A stretch of DNA of 58,841 nucleotides from Acidocella aquatica (lineage in GTDB: Bacteria; Pseudomonadota; Alphaproteobacteria; Acetobacterales; Acetobacteraceae): assembly GCF_030160635.1 (NCBI RefSeq), contig NZ_BSOS01000008.1:1-58841 (forward strand), read 5' to 3'. The translations under genes and the position numbers were made by a program. The notes below the pieces were generated by a model, which saw only the letters and a program-made list of their open reading frames with translations, was not told the origin of the DNA and did no database searches. The stretch's first letter is position 1. Every line of letters begins with the position of its first letter. Positions 26,490 to 34,698 of this stretch are shown piece after piece.

Positions 26490-27286
26490 GCCGCGCTCTC
26501 CTGACGAATGCCCGGCGGGTCATTTTTCAGAACCGTCTTGCGTACGCTTCTGGGGTCCAGCCTGGCAATGAGCGCGAGCTGTTCCGCCGTGGGGGCCGGT
26601 GTGGTGGGGATTGTCTCGGGCCGTTCCAGCGGAAAGCCAGTATTGTCGCACACTTGCTCCAGGCTCACTCCCGGGTGAAGTGAGCGCACGCGGATGGCGT
26701 GGTTCTTGCCCCGGAAATCGAGCACCGCCAGTTCGGTTACGATCAACCGGAGGTCCAGCCCGGCGGGGAATTTGCCGCCTGGATAGCGCGCCGGATTGTA
26801 GCCCGCGGAGCAGACATAATCGACTTCACCAGCCACGAAGGCACGGGTGGTGTGCTGTGGAAAGAAGAAGCTGTTGGGATGATGGATGGAATTGCCAGGA
26901 AAGCCGCGTGCGCCCAGCATCGCCGCTTTTGGTTTGGCATGGTCGCCGATGGCGGAGATGTTGGACTGACCGAACCGGTCAAGCTGCACCGGTGCACCCA
27001 TGGCATGGCGCCTGCCGCCCCATAGGCCGGAGAATACGCGCTCATAAGGCGACCAGCCCTCAACCTCCACATCGGCCACCTTCATGCCAGGGGGCAGCGG
27101 GTCGCTCGTGTACCAGCATTCGCCGTCGGTTGTGGCGAGCTTTGGGTTGAAGCTCGCCTTGGCGAGGCTTACAGCGATTCGCGGCAACGGACCGATACCG
27201 GTACCCATGACTTCACCATCATGCCGCCAGGCTTCCGCCCCCGCCACGATGAGAAGCTCGGCCAGGGAAAATTCAATATTGCTCAT
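26486..27286 (-). CDS. ipdB: IpdB-like subunit of the C/D-ring cleaving CoA-transferase-fold hydrolase
   Basis: Beta subunit of IpdAB, a class I CoA-transferase-fold enzyme that acts as a ring hydrolase on COCHEA-CoA in steroid C/D-ring degradation. It has 266 residues. The segments GRRHAMGAPVQLDRFGQSN, GARGFPGNSIHH and RVRSLHPGVSLEQV match mycobacterial IpdB. The start at the ATG at 27286 follows ipdA by 7 bp; a longer frame only adds antisense of ipdA. The Comamonas counterpart is ScdL2. Confidence 0.88.
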   Translation of the reverse strand: MSNIEFSLAELLIVAGAEAWRHDGEVMGTGIGPLPRIAVSLAKASFNPKLATTDGECWYTSDPLPPGMKVADVEVEGWSPYERVFSGLWGGRRHAMGAPVQLDRFGQSNISAIGDHAKPKAAMLGARGFPGNSIHHPNSFFFPQHTTRAFVAGEVDYVCSAGYNPARYPGGKFPAGLDLRLIVTELAVLDFRGKNHAIRVRSLHPGVSLEQVCDNTGFPLERPETIPTTPAPTAEQLALIARLDPRSVRKTVLKNDPPGIRQESAA

Positions 27287-27293
27287 GTCACGC

Positions 27294-28190
27294 TCAATAA
27301 AATGGTTTTGGCAGGGTGGAGACGGCTTCTTCACCGCCGGCGGCGGCGAGGTAAGCAGCGCTCGGCACGTCGACGAAACTGGCGCGGTAGGCGGCCCAGG
27401 CTTCAGGCGAGGCGGCACTCTCGGTGTAGATTTTCAGATGCTTTAGGTCGAGTTGATAATCCGGTGCGGCGCTGGTGGGGTGCGCGCCGAATTTTTGCTC
27501 CGCCACGCCGGTGATGAGCGCGCGTTCGACGAGGTTGTAACGCGCATTGGCGGGCAGGTTCAGCTCGGCGGTCGGCACGATTTTCTCGGCGGTTACATAC
27601 GTGGCATCCGCCGCGCGGGCGAACAGCTCGTCAAAAAACGGATCGGGCGATAGGGTGAGTACATTGCCGCGCGCATCCGAGCGATGGACATGCAGCAAGG
27701 CCGCGTCCAGCTTCAGTGCCGGAAGAGCAACAAATTCCTCGCCATCGGCGAACGGGCTGGTAACGCGATTTGAAAGTTCTGGCTGTTTTAATAAATCTGT
27801 GCCGATACCAATGCGCGTGGGCAAAAACGGCATGCGCATCGCCGCGGCGCGCAGGCCCCAATGCAGCATGCCTTCGTCCAGTTCCAGAATTTGCAATGCG
27901 CCGGCCTGGCGGGCATTACGGAAATGTGGCTCCAGCGGATAGTGATCGAGGCTAACGAAGGCGAAGATCAGTTTCCTGATCTTACCCGCAGCCGCCAGGA
28001 TGCCAACATCCGGCCCGCCATAGGAGACGATGGTGAGATCCTTGAGATTGGAGCGGGCGATGGCGCGCACCAGCGCCATCGGCTTGCGCCGCGTCGCCCA
28101 GCCACCGATACCGATCGTCATGCCGTTTTTTAGCCTGCCAGCGATCTCTTCCACCGTCAGACGCTTATCCAGCGTTGTCATGTCCGTCAT
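27294..28190 (-). CDS. ipdA: IpdA-like subunit of the C/D-ring cleaving CoA-transferase-fold hydrolase
   Basis: Alpha subunit of IpdAB, 298 residues. Strong signature blocks are GMTIGIGGWATRRKPMALVR, VSYGGPDVGIL and LDEGMLHWGLRAAA. Glu106 in the DEG segment corresponds to the glutamate reported as catalytic in the mycobacterial enzyme. This diagnostic gene, with ipdB, fadD3, ipdC and ipdF, points to the HIP (methylindanone propanoate) pathway rather than general aromatic degradation. It lies 6 bp downstream of the hsaD-like gene in the same operon. Confidence 0.9.
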   Translation of the reverse strand: MTDMTTLDKRLTVEEIAGRLKNGMTIGIGGWATRRKPMALVRAIARSNLKDLTIVSYGGPDVGILAAAGKIRKLIFAFVSLDHYPLEPHFRNARQAGALQILELDEGMLHWGLRAAAMRMPFLPTRIGIGTDLLKQPELSNRVTSPFADGEEFVALPALKLDAALLHVHRSDARGNVLTLSPDPFFDELFARAADATYVTAEKIVPTAELNLPANARYNLVERALITGVAEQKFGAHPTSAAPDYQLDLKHLKIYTESAASPEAWAAYRASFVDVPSAAYLAAAGGEEAVSTLPKPFY

Positions 28191-28196
28191 CTGTTT

Positions 28197-29015
28197 TCAG
28201 GTTCCTTGCAAAAATTCAATGGAATATGCGTTGAATTCCTTGGCGCGCTCCACCTGCACCCAATGCCCAACCTTGTTGAAGGTCATGAAACGCGCATCCT
28301 CGCATTGCTCCATGAAATAGCGCGCGCCGCTTTCCGGCAGGAACTGGTCCTGAAATCCCCAGAAGCCGAGGATGGGCATTTTCAATTCATTCAGCCGGGG
28401 TTGGAAATTGGGAGTGCGCATGCGTGCAATCACATCTTTGGGCTGCCGCCGCGCCACCTCGAAACGTTCGGCGACAAGTTCATCAGTGATGAAGCGTTCA
28501 GATTCATACATCAGATTCGTAATGAGGCGGCGTTGATCGGCAATGGTGAAATCCAAGCTGCCAAAATCGCTCTTCATTTTGGCGATGCCAGGCATTGCGA
28601 AATAAACATCCAGCGGCTCTATACAGCCAGGCGACATCAGGATCAGCCGGTCAACGAACGAGGGATGGTCCAGCGCAATCTGGATGGCGATGCCGCCGCC
28701 AAGCGAATTGCCGATAAGCGTGGCCTTTTTTACTCCGGCCTGCTGAAGGGCTTCGTACAGAGTGCTGGAGAAAAGCTGCAGAGTGTAGTCGATGCCTTCC
28801 GGCATCGAGGACTGGCCATACCCGATCAGATCAGGCAGCATAACATGAAAGCCGGCTTCAGAAAAAACCTTGTAATTTTGCTTGAAATTAGAAACGCCGC
28901 TGGCACCAGGGCCGCTGCCGTGAATGAAAACGACGGACGGGCCGGAGCCAGTTTCAGTGATATTGATCTCATAGCCGCCCGAGACGGTATATTTCTTCGC
29001 TCTAATGTCTGACAT
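28197..29015 (-). CDS. hsaD: Meta-cleavage product hydrolase (HsaD/TesD-like)
   Basis: Alpha/beta-hydrolase of 272 residues that cleaves a C-C bond in the product of extradiol ring cleavage. In the steroid pathway it releases the C/D-ring propanoate and a hydroxydienoate. Motifs are HGSGPGASG (32-40), nucleophile Ser104 in GNSLGGG, Asp223 and His251 in GHWVQVE. The C-terminal EFNAYSIEFL is typical of HsaD/BphD. The start is ATG at 29015 or the near-upstream TTG at 29024. It is separated from hsaC by about 14 kb but on the same strand. Confidence 0.88.
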   Translation of the reverse strand: MSDIRAKKYTVSGGYEINITETGSGPSVVFIHGSGPGASGVSNFKQNYKVFSEAGFHVMLPDLIGYGQSSMPEGIDYTLQLFSSTLYEALQQAGVKKATLIGNSLGGGIAIQIALDHPSFVDRLILMSPGCIEPLDVYFAMPGIAKMKSDFGSLDFTIADQRRLITNLMYESERFITDELVAERFEVARRQPKDVIARMRTPNFQPRLNELKMPILGFWGFQDQFLPESGARYFMEQCEDARFMTFNKVGHWVQVERAKEFNAYSIEFLQGT

Positions 29016-29048
29016 GACGTTCAATTTTCTCCATTATGCCTCGGCTGT

Positions 29049-30200
29049 TCACAGCCTCTCGATTATCGTCACATTCGCCTGGCCGCCGCCTTCGCACATG
29101 GTCTGCAACCCATAGCGCAGCCCTCTGCGCTCCAGCGCGCCGAGCAGTGAGGTCATGATGCGCGCCCCCGTCGCGCCGATCGGGTGGCCAAGCGCGATGG
29201 CCCCGCCTTGCACATTCATTTTCTCAAGCGGAATGCCCAGCTCCTGCATCCAGGCCATGGGGACGGAGGCAAACGCTTCGTTACACTCGAACAGATCAAT
29301 ATCCTCCAGTCTCATGCCAGATTTCTTCAGTGCGTATTGTGTGGCAGGAATCGGGCCGGTGAGCATCCAGACCGGGTTTGCGGCGCGCACGGACATATGA
29401 TGAATACGCGCCCGGGGTTTGAGATTGTGCGTTTTTACAGCACCCGCGGAGGCGATGAGAAGGCACGCCGCCGCATCACAATTCTGGCTGGCGATACCGG
29501 CGGTAATGATGCCGCCTTCGCGCACCGGCTTCAGCGCCGCCAGCCCTTCCAGCGTGGAGCCGTAACGCACGGTCTCATCCTGCGCGAAATCACCGATGGG
29601 GGCGATCTCCTTCTTGAACCAGCCATTATCGATCGCGGTCTGTGCCCGGCGGTGAGAGGTGAGTGCGAACACCTCCATCGCCTCACGGCTGATCCGCCAT
29701 TTTTCCGCGATCATCTCGGCAGAGCGGATCTGGTTCACTTCCTCATCGCGATAGCGGGCATCCCAGCCCTTGGCGCCGCGGAACGGATCGTCGAACCCGT
29801 AGGCCTGGCCTGCGCTCATCGCGGCCATGATGGGAATCCGGTTCATGGCCTGGCTGCCGCCCGCCACGATCAAATCCTGTGTACCGCTCATCACGCCCTG
29901 GGCGGCAAAGTGTACTGCCTGCTGAGAGGAGCCGCACTGCCGGTCCACGGTCACGCCGGGCACCTCCTCGGGCAACCCTGCCACCAACCATGCGGTGCGG
30001 CCAATATCGCCCGCCTGCGCGCCGATGGTTTCCGTGCAACCCCAGACCACATCCTCCACTGCGGCAGGGTCGATGCCGGTACGTGCGATCAGCGCCTTGA
30101 TCGGATGGGCGGCCAGATCCGCCGGGTGCATCGCGGCAAGCGAGCCTTTCTTACGGCCGACAGGCGTACGCACCGCGTCGATAATATAGGCTTCGGGCAT
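29049..30200 (-). CDS. fadA6: FadA6-like thiolase
   Basis: Acetyl-CoA C-acyltransferase of 383 residues. The acylated Cys89 is in DRQCGSSQQ, the catalytic His in ALGHPIGATG and the second Cys in MCEGGGQAN. Blocks such as GLPEEVPGVTVDRQCGSSQQ and MLTGPIPAT are close to mycobacterial FadA6, which acts in the last steps of C/D-ring degradation. The ATG at 30200 follows a GAAGGGAAG stretch; the longer frame overlaps echA20. Gene order fadA6-echA20-ipdC supports this role. Confidence 0.88.
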   Translation of the reverse strand: MPEAYIIDAVRTPVGRKKGSLAAMHPADLAAHPIKALIARTGIDPAAVEDVVWGCTETIGAQAGDIGRTAWLVAGLPEEVPGVTVDRQCGSSQQAVHFAAQGVMSGTQDLIVAGGSQAMNRIPIMAAMSAGQAYGFDDPFRGAKGWDARYRDEEVNQIRSAEMIAEKWRISREAMEVFALTSHRRAQTAIDNGWFKKEIAPIGDFAQDETVRYGSTLEGLAALKPVREGGIITAGIASQNCDAAACLLIASAGAVKTHNLKPRARIHHMSVRAANPVWMLTGPIPATQYALKKSGMRLEDIDLFECNEAFASVPMAWMQELGIPLEKMNVQGGAIALGHPIGATGARIMTSLLGALERRGLRYGLQTMCEGGGQANVTIIERL

Positions 30201-30216
30201 TTTCGCTCTTCCCTTC

Positions 30217-30969
30217 TTAGAAACTGGCTGCCTGGCCCTTGTTTTGAACAAAGGCGTCGCGTGCTTTCTGGCTATCCTCGTGCATGTACATTTCCAGAGT
30301 GAAACCTTGCTCGATCCGGTACAGCTCCGCTGGATTGTTGGGTTCGATCAGATTCAGCGCCTGCTTGGCGATTACCAGAGCCGCGCGGCTCTTGGCGGCG
30401 ATGCTGCCGCAAAACGCAAACGCAGCATCTCTCAACTCTTCCAAAGGCACGACCTTTTCGACTGAGCCATGCCGCCACAACTCCTCCACCGGCACGCGCC
30501 CGCCGGTGAAGAAATTCGCGCGCACCTTCTGCACAGGCAGCATACGCGACATGAAGGCCGCGCCACCCATGGCGCCCCGGTCGATTTCAGGCAACGAGAA
30601 ATAAGCCCCTTCTGCGGCGATCAGCGCATCGCAGGCACCCGCGATATTCACCCCGCCGCCGATCACGAAGCCATGCAGCGCCCCCACCACTGGAATCGCG
30701 CAATCGCGGATTGCCTTGAATGTTAGATAATTATCTTTGTTCAGCCTAGTGATACGTTCAGGATGTGCCTGCATCTCCTTGATATCGACACCGCCGCAAA
30801 AGCCGCGCCCCTCGGCGCGGATCAGCAGGCAACGCACGGCCTCATCCGCACTGGAGCGGTTGACGAGGCCGGGTAGCGCCGCCCAGCCTTCGGTATTGAA
30901 CGCATTGACTGGCGGATGGTCCAGCAAAATCTCCGCAACGCGGCCGTGGACATTGTAATGGATTGGCAT
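30217..30969 (-). CDS. echA20: EchA20-like ring-opening enoyl-CoA hydratase/hydrolase
   Basis: Crotonase-fold protein of 250 residues. The segments LLIRAEGRGFCGGVDIKEMQ and FVIGGGVNIAGACD are the crotonase oxyanion motifs, and GVDIKEMQ plus EQGFTLE closely resemble mycobacterial EchA20, which opens ring D of a steroid-derived CoA ester. AAGGAGAG precedes the ATG at 30969. It sits between fadA6 and ipdC with gaps of 14-16 bp, in an operon like the mycobacterial KstR2 regulon. Confidence 0.87.
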   Translation of the reverse strand: MPIHYNVHGRVAEILLDHPPVNAFNTEGWAALPGLVNRSSADEAVRCLLIRAEGRGFCGGVDIKEMQAHPERITRLNKDNYLTFKAIRDCAIPVVGALHGFVIGGGVNIAGACDALIAAEGAYFSLPEIDRGAMGGAAFMSRMLPVQKVRANFFTGGRVPVEELWRHGSVEKVVPLEELRDAAFAFCGSIAAKSRAALVIAKQALNLIEPNNPAELYRIEQGFTLEMYMHEDSQKARDAFVQNKGQAASF

Positions 30970-30983
30970 GTTCTCTCCTTGTT

Positions 30984-32051
30984 TCAGGCGGTGCCACGGA
31001 GTACCGCCAAGCGGCTGCGGGCTTCTGCCATAATGCGCTCCACCAGCTCCTGGCAGGTGGGAATCTCCTCGATGCGTCCGCCAACCACGCCGGTCGCCAT
31101 CACGCCATGCTCCAGATCGCCATGCACCATCGCCTTCTGGATCAGCATCGGCATGGTCGCGGCCAGCATCGCCTGGCGCAGAGGCGCCTCTCCATGGCTA
31201 ACCATTTGCCGTGCAGCCTTGAACATTTGTGGCCAGCTCTGGCTATTTTGCCGGCGTAGCTCAATACCCGCTTCCAGGGCGCGCAGCCACAGGCCGATTT
31301 TTCCGGAGTGTTCGATTTTGTCGAGCAATTTCGTGCGCACCATGCGCTGGGGAATACCGTCCAGCCGCGTTGTCACCACGATATCGCCGGTCCCGGCCTT
31401 TAGATAAGCGGCCTTTACATTATCCGGCACGGGGCTTTCCGTGGTGAGCAAAAAGCGAGTGCCCATGGCGATGCCCACGGCGCCAAATGCGAGTGCGGCC
31501 GCCAGTCCGCGCCCGTCGGCAAAACCGCCACTGGCGATGACCGGAATCTTCACGGCATCCAGCACCTGCGGCAGAAGCACAGTGGTAGGCACGGAGCCGG
31601 TATGTCCGCCGCCTTCGCCGCCCTGCACATTCACCATGTCTGCGCCCAGCTTCTGCATCGTTACCGCATGCTTGACCGCGCCCACGGTCGGTACGCAGAG
31701 AATACCCGCCTCCTTGAAGCGCGAGATCATCTTCGCATCAGGCCCGCGTCCGAAGCTTACGGCGCGTACCTGCTCCTTATTGGAGATAATAAGCTCTACG
31801 ATCTCATCAGCACCGGGCTGAAAAAAATGAAAATTAACTCCGAATGGTCTGTCCGTTCCTTGCCGCACGGCAAGGAGTTTCCGGTCCACCTCGCCAGGCG
31901 TCATCACCGCGGCGCCCAGAAAGCCGAATGCTCCGGCCTCGCACGAGGCGATGACCAGGGAAGGCTCCGCCACCCAGCCCATCGCAGTTTGGATGATCGG
32001 GTAAAGGCAGCCCAAGCGCTCCACCATCACCGTGCGTAGCGGGTCAGTCAT
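30984..32051 (-). CDS. ipdC: IpdC-like FMN reductase (nitronate monooxygenase fold)
   Basis: FMN-dependent TIM-barrel oxidoreductase of the nitronate monooxygenase family, 355 residues. YPIIQTAMGWVA, VQGGEGGGHTG and SGGFADGRGLAAAL match mycobacterial IpdC (ScdK in Comamonas), which acts on a ring-opened CoA intermediate in C/D-ring degradation. The start is the ATG at 32051, overlapping the upstream hydratase by 8 bp. A longer frame is antisense to promoter-distal sequence and unlikely. Confidence 0.88.
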   Translation of the reverse strand: MTDPLRTVMVERLGCLYPIIQTAMGWVAEPSLVIASCEAGAFGFLGAAVMTPGEVDRKLLAVRQGTDRPFGVNFHFFQPGADEIVELIISNKEQVRAVSFGRGPDAKMISRFKEAGILCVPTVGAVKHAVTMQKLGADMVNVQGGEGGGHTGSVPTTVLLPQVLDAVKIPVIASGGFADGRGLAAALAFGAVGIAMGTRFLLTTESPVPDNVKAAYLKAGTGDIVVTTRLDGIPQRMVRTKLLDKIEHSGKIGLWLRALEAGIELRRQNSQSWPQMFKAARQMVSHGEAPLRQAMLAATMPMLIQKAMVHGDLEHGVMATGVVGGRIEEIPTCQELVERIMAEARSRLAVLRGTA

Positions 32052-32952
32052 CGTTTTCGCTCGCCTGCCGCTTGTTGGCGGCGGCCATGGATTTCGCATC
32101 CATTCCGCCAAGGCTGTTAGACGAGACGATGTCGCTCTGCGCGTGGGCGAAATGATGCATATGAAAATGCGCATCCGCAGCGGTGCGCTTGCCGCGCAGA
32201 TCCTCGACATGGTTGAGCGCCTGTTTGGTCAACCAATTGCCCAGGCGCGGCCTTGTGGCGAGTTCCAGCGCCATGGCTTTTACATCCCCATCCAGCTTCT
32301 CGCGCGTGGAGAGCCGGTTGACCATGCCAAAGTTATAGGCGCGCCCTGCGCTCATCCGCTCGCCCAGCATGATGAACTCCTTGGCCACGCGCGGCGGCAG
32401 TTCGAAGCCATGCGCAAAATACTCGACACCAGGAATGCCCATTCGGTTCACGGGATCCTGAAAAAACGCATCCTCCGTGGCGACGATGAAGTCGCACACC
32501 CAGGCCAGCATCAGCCCTCCGGCGATGCATGCCCCCTGCACTGCGGCGATGGTGGGTTTGGGAATATCGCGCCAGCGGCGGCACATACCGAGATAGACCT
32601 CGTGCTCGCGGGTATATAGCAACTCAGCGCCCGGCTTGTTGGTATGGCCGGGAAATAGCCCCCTACGGTCGAACTCCTTGTGCAGATCGCGCCCCGGCGT
32701 GCCGATATCATGTCCGGCGGAGAAATGCTTGCCCGCCCCCTTCAGCACGACCACCGAAACCGCGTCGTCATCCACCGCGCGTTTGAAGGCCGCGTCCAGC
32801 GCGTAGGTCATCTGGCTGTTCTGGGCGTTGTTATATTTTGGCCGATCCATGATAACATAGGCAATCGGCCCATCCGTCTCGTAGCGGACAGGCGTGCCGG
32901 TCTCGTAGACAATCTCAACCTGTTTGGGTTCGATGAAGCTGTTCAATTCCAT
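32044..32952 (-). CDS. Enoyl-CoA hydratase/isomerase family protein
   Basis: Crotonase-family protein of 302 residues, longer than a typical 260-residue hydratase because of an N-terminal extension and a C-terminal tail rich in His and Ala. The crotonase oxyanion blocks are HFSAGHDIGTPGRD and GACIAGGLMLAW. It is the first gene of the operon running down to 25728. It probably hydrates an unsaturated CoA ester from ring C/D, but the exact mycobacterial or Comamonas counterpart is uncertain. It is divergent from the TIM-barrel gene at 33121. Confidence 0.83.
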   Translation of the reverse strand: MELNSFIEPKQVEIVYETGTPVRYETDGPIAYVIMDRPKYNNAQNSQMTYALDAAFKRAVDDDAVSVVVLKGAGKHFSAGHDIGTPGRDLHKEFDRRGLFPGHTNKPGAELLYTREHEVYLGMCRRWRDIPKPTIAAVQGACIAGGLMLAWVCDFIVATEDAFFQDPVNRMGIPGVEYFAHGFELPPRVAKEFIMLGERMSAGRAYNFGMVNRLSTREKLDGDVKAMALELATRPRLGNWLTKQALNHVEDLRGKRTAADAHFHMHHFAHAQSDIVSSNSLGGMDAKSMAAANKRQASENDD

Positions 32953-33058
32953 ATTATCCTGCCTTGGCGGACTTCGGTAAAGCGTTGTATTGTGCTACGC
33001 GTATCATAACCTAGCAAAATAATCTGTATTAATCGATTTATAGTTCTTTATATTGACA

Positions 33059-33072
33059 TTTTGCGTATAAAA
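33059..33072. promoter_or_regulatory. Single operator half-site in a divergent promoter
   Basis: TTTGCGTATAAAAT contains the conserved TGCGTA half-site of the 30-bp dyads, but no matching inverted half-site is visible 18 bp away. It lies between the hydratase gene (start 32952) and the plus-strand gene at 33121. Confidence 0.35.
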
Positions 33073-33120
33073 TGGCAAGTAGATAAACAGCATCGACATT
33101 CAATTTGGGGTTTGTCAGTA

Positions 33121-33957
33121 TTGTCGCAGCCGTTTTCCGGGGGAAACGCCCTGGCACTCGACCATCTGACCGCGACGGATGCCACACCATCGCAACTGGT
33201 GGAGCTGGCGGCCGAGACCGGATGCCGGGCGGTCTGCCTGTTCCTTGAGCAGATGGATCTGCTGCCGCTGATGCCGCCATTCACATTGCTGGGCCGTTCG
33301 GCTGAGGCGCGTGAGACTAAGGCGCGGATGAGCGCGCTGGGGGTGGAACTTGATCTCGCCTATCCCTTCACCTTGTCAGCCCGCGCGAAGGCCGATGACT
33401 TTCGCCCATCTCTGGAGGCTGCCGCCTGGCTGGGCGTTAAGGCGGTGAATGTTCTGCATTATGATCGTGAGCCGGAGCGCCGTTTTGAGAGTTTCGCGGC
33501 GTTCAGCGCGTTGGCAGGGAGTCTTGGTTTGAGGGTAGTGCTGGAATTTTATCCGCCCTCGCAGGTAAAGTCGTTGGCCGGGGCTTTGGCGCTGGTGAGC
33601 AGACTGAATCAGCCGGAGCAGGCGGGGGTGAACGTGGATTTGCTGCATCTGATGCGCTCGGGCGCCACATTGGCTGAGCTGCGCGCCGCCCCTGCTGACT
33701 TTGTGCATTACGCTCAGTATTGCGATGGCCTCTTACCGGGCCCAGCGCCGGGGCTGAGTCTGGATGCGGAAGCCGGCACAGGCCGGCTGCTGCCGGGAGA
33801 TGGCGGCTTCGACCTCGCGGGCTTTGCTAACGCCTTGCCGCGCGGCACCAAAGCCAGCGTGGAATTGCCGCGTGATGAGGCGGCGCGGAGCGGTGAGTCC
33901 AAATCGGCGCGCGCCCGCCGGGCTGTGGAGATGACTGCACGTATTTTATCTTTTTGA
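33121..33957 (+). CDS. Sugar phosphate isomerase/epimerase-like TIM-barrel protein
   Basis: Xylose-isomerase-like TIM-barrel protein of about 278 residues. Metal-site segments typical of the family are visible: LDLAYPF, VVLEFYPPS with a Glu, VNVDLLHLMRSG and ASVELPRDE. No ATG is available. TTG at 33121 is preferred because the longer frame from 33061 overlaps the operator half-site. The substrate is unknown. Related genes occur in proteobacterial steroid clusters, so an isomerase or hydrolase step is plausible. It is on the opposite strand from the surrounding operon. Confidence 0.65.
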   Translation: MSQPFSGGNALALDHLTATDATPSQLVELAAETGCRAVCLFLEQMDLLPLMPPFTLLGRSAEARETKARMSALGVELDLAYPFTLSARAKADDFRPSLEAAAWLGVKAVNVLHYDREPERRFESFAAFSALAGSLGLRVVLEFYPPSQVKSLAGALALVSRLNQPEQAGVNVDLLHLMRSGATLAELRAAPADFVHYAQYCDGLLPGPAPGLSLDAEAGTGRLLPGDGGFDLAGFANALPRGTKASVELPRDEAARSGESKSARARRAVEMTARILSF

Positions 33958-34003
33958 TATTCAGCACCGATGCTCGATGAATGAATGAGGATGATTGTTA
34001 ACC

Positions 34004-34033
34004 GTACATCATGATTTCGCGTTCAAGATGTAC
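34004..34033. promoter_or_regulatory. Inverted repeat upstream of the flavin reductase
   Basis: GTACATC at 34004-34010 and GATGTAC at 34027-34033 form a perfect 7-bp dyad with a 16-bp spacer. It differs from the common TGCGTA dyad, so a different regulator may act here. It lies about 105 bp before the start at 34139. Confidence 0.45.
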
Positions 34034-34138
34034 ATAATTTGCGCCGTAAAAACGATAAAATAAAAATATTTATTAAGTTATGTATCTTGATATTTGAAGA
34101 TATTCGTAATTACAACCGATTCAACCAAGGGGGTCAAC

Positions 34139-34633
34139 ATGCTCGGACATACGCATTTTCGTGAAGCCATGGCCCGTCTGGGGGCGGCGGTGAATATTAT
34201 TACGACGCGTGGTCAGGCGGGCGATGCCGGTATGACCGTTTCCGCTGTATGCAGCGTCACGGATGATCCGGCCACCCTCATCGTGTGCATCAACCGTTCC
34301 AGCCGTCAGCACGTGGTTTTCAAGAATGCGGGCATCATTTGCATCAATGTTCTGGCGCCGGAGCAGGAAGAGCTTTCGGGCATCTTCGCGGGCAAGGATA
34401 ACCTACCCATGCAGGAGCGCTTTGCCCGCGCTTCTTGGTATGTGCTGGCCACCGGTGCTCTTGCTTTGGAGCATGCGGCCGCGAGCCTGGATTGCAAGGT
34501 GGCTCAAGCGGTGGATGTGGGGACGCACACTGTATTTTTCTGTGAAGTTGAGGCTATTGAGCTTGGCGTCATCAATGCGGGTTTGGTCTATCATGGCCGC
34601 GCCTATCATCATATTACCCACGCCGGCGCGTGA
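34139..34633 (+). CDS. hsaB: Flavin reductase (HsaB-like)
   Basis: Flavin reductase-like domain protein of 164 residues that would supply reduced flavin to the two-component monooxygenase HsaA. Typical segments are FREAMARLGAAVNIITT, GMTVSAVCSVTDDP and the C-terminal VYHGRAYH. The ATG at 34139 is preceded by AAGGGGG; a longer frame runs into promoter DNA. It lies on the plus strand, about 11 kb from hsaA and apart from the minus-strand operon. It is the only flavin reductase seen, so pairing with HsaA is likely. Confidence 0.78.
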   Translation: MLGHTHFREAMARLGAAVNIITTRGQAGDAGMTVSAVCSVTDDPATLIVCINRSSRQHVVFKNAGIICINVLAPEQEELSGIFAGKDNLPMQERFARASWYVLATGALALEHAAASLDCKVAQAVDVGTHTVFFCEVEAIELGVINAGLVYHGRAYHHITHAGA

Positions 34634-34698
34634 GCATCAAATGGCGTGGCTTTCTGGAGAGCGGCGCAACAGAAGCCTGAGCTGGCTCGCGGATTATA

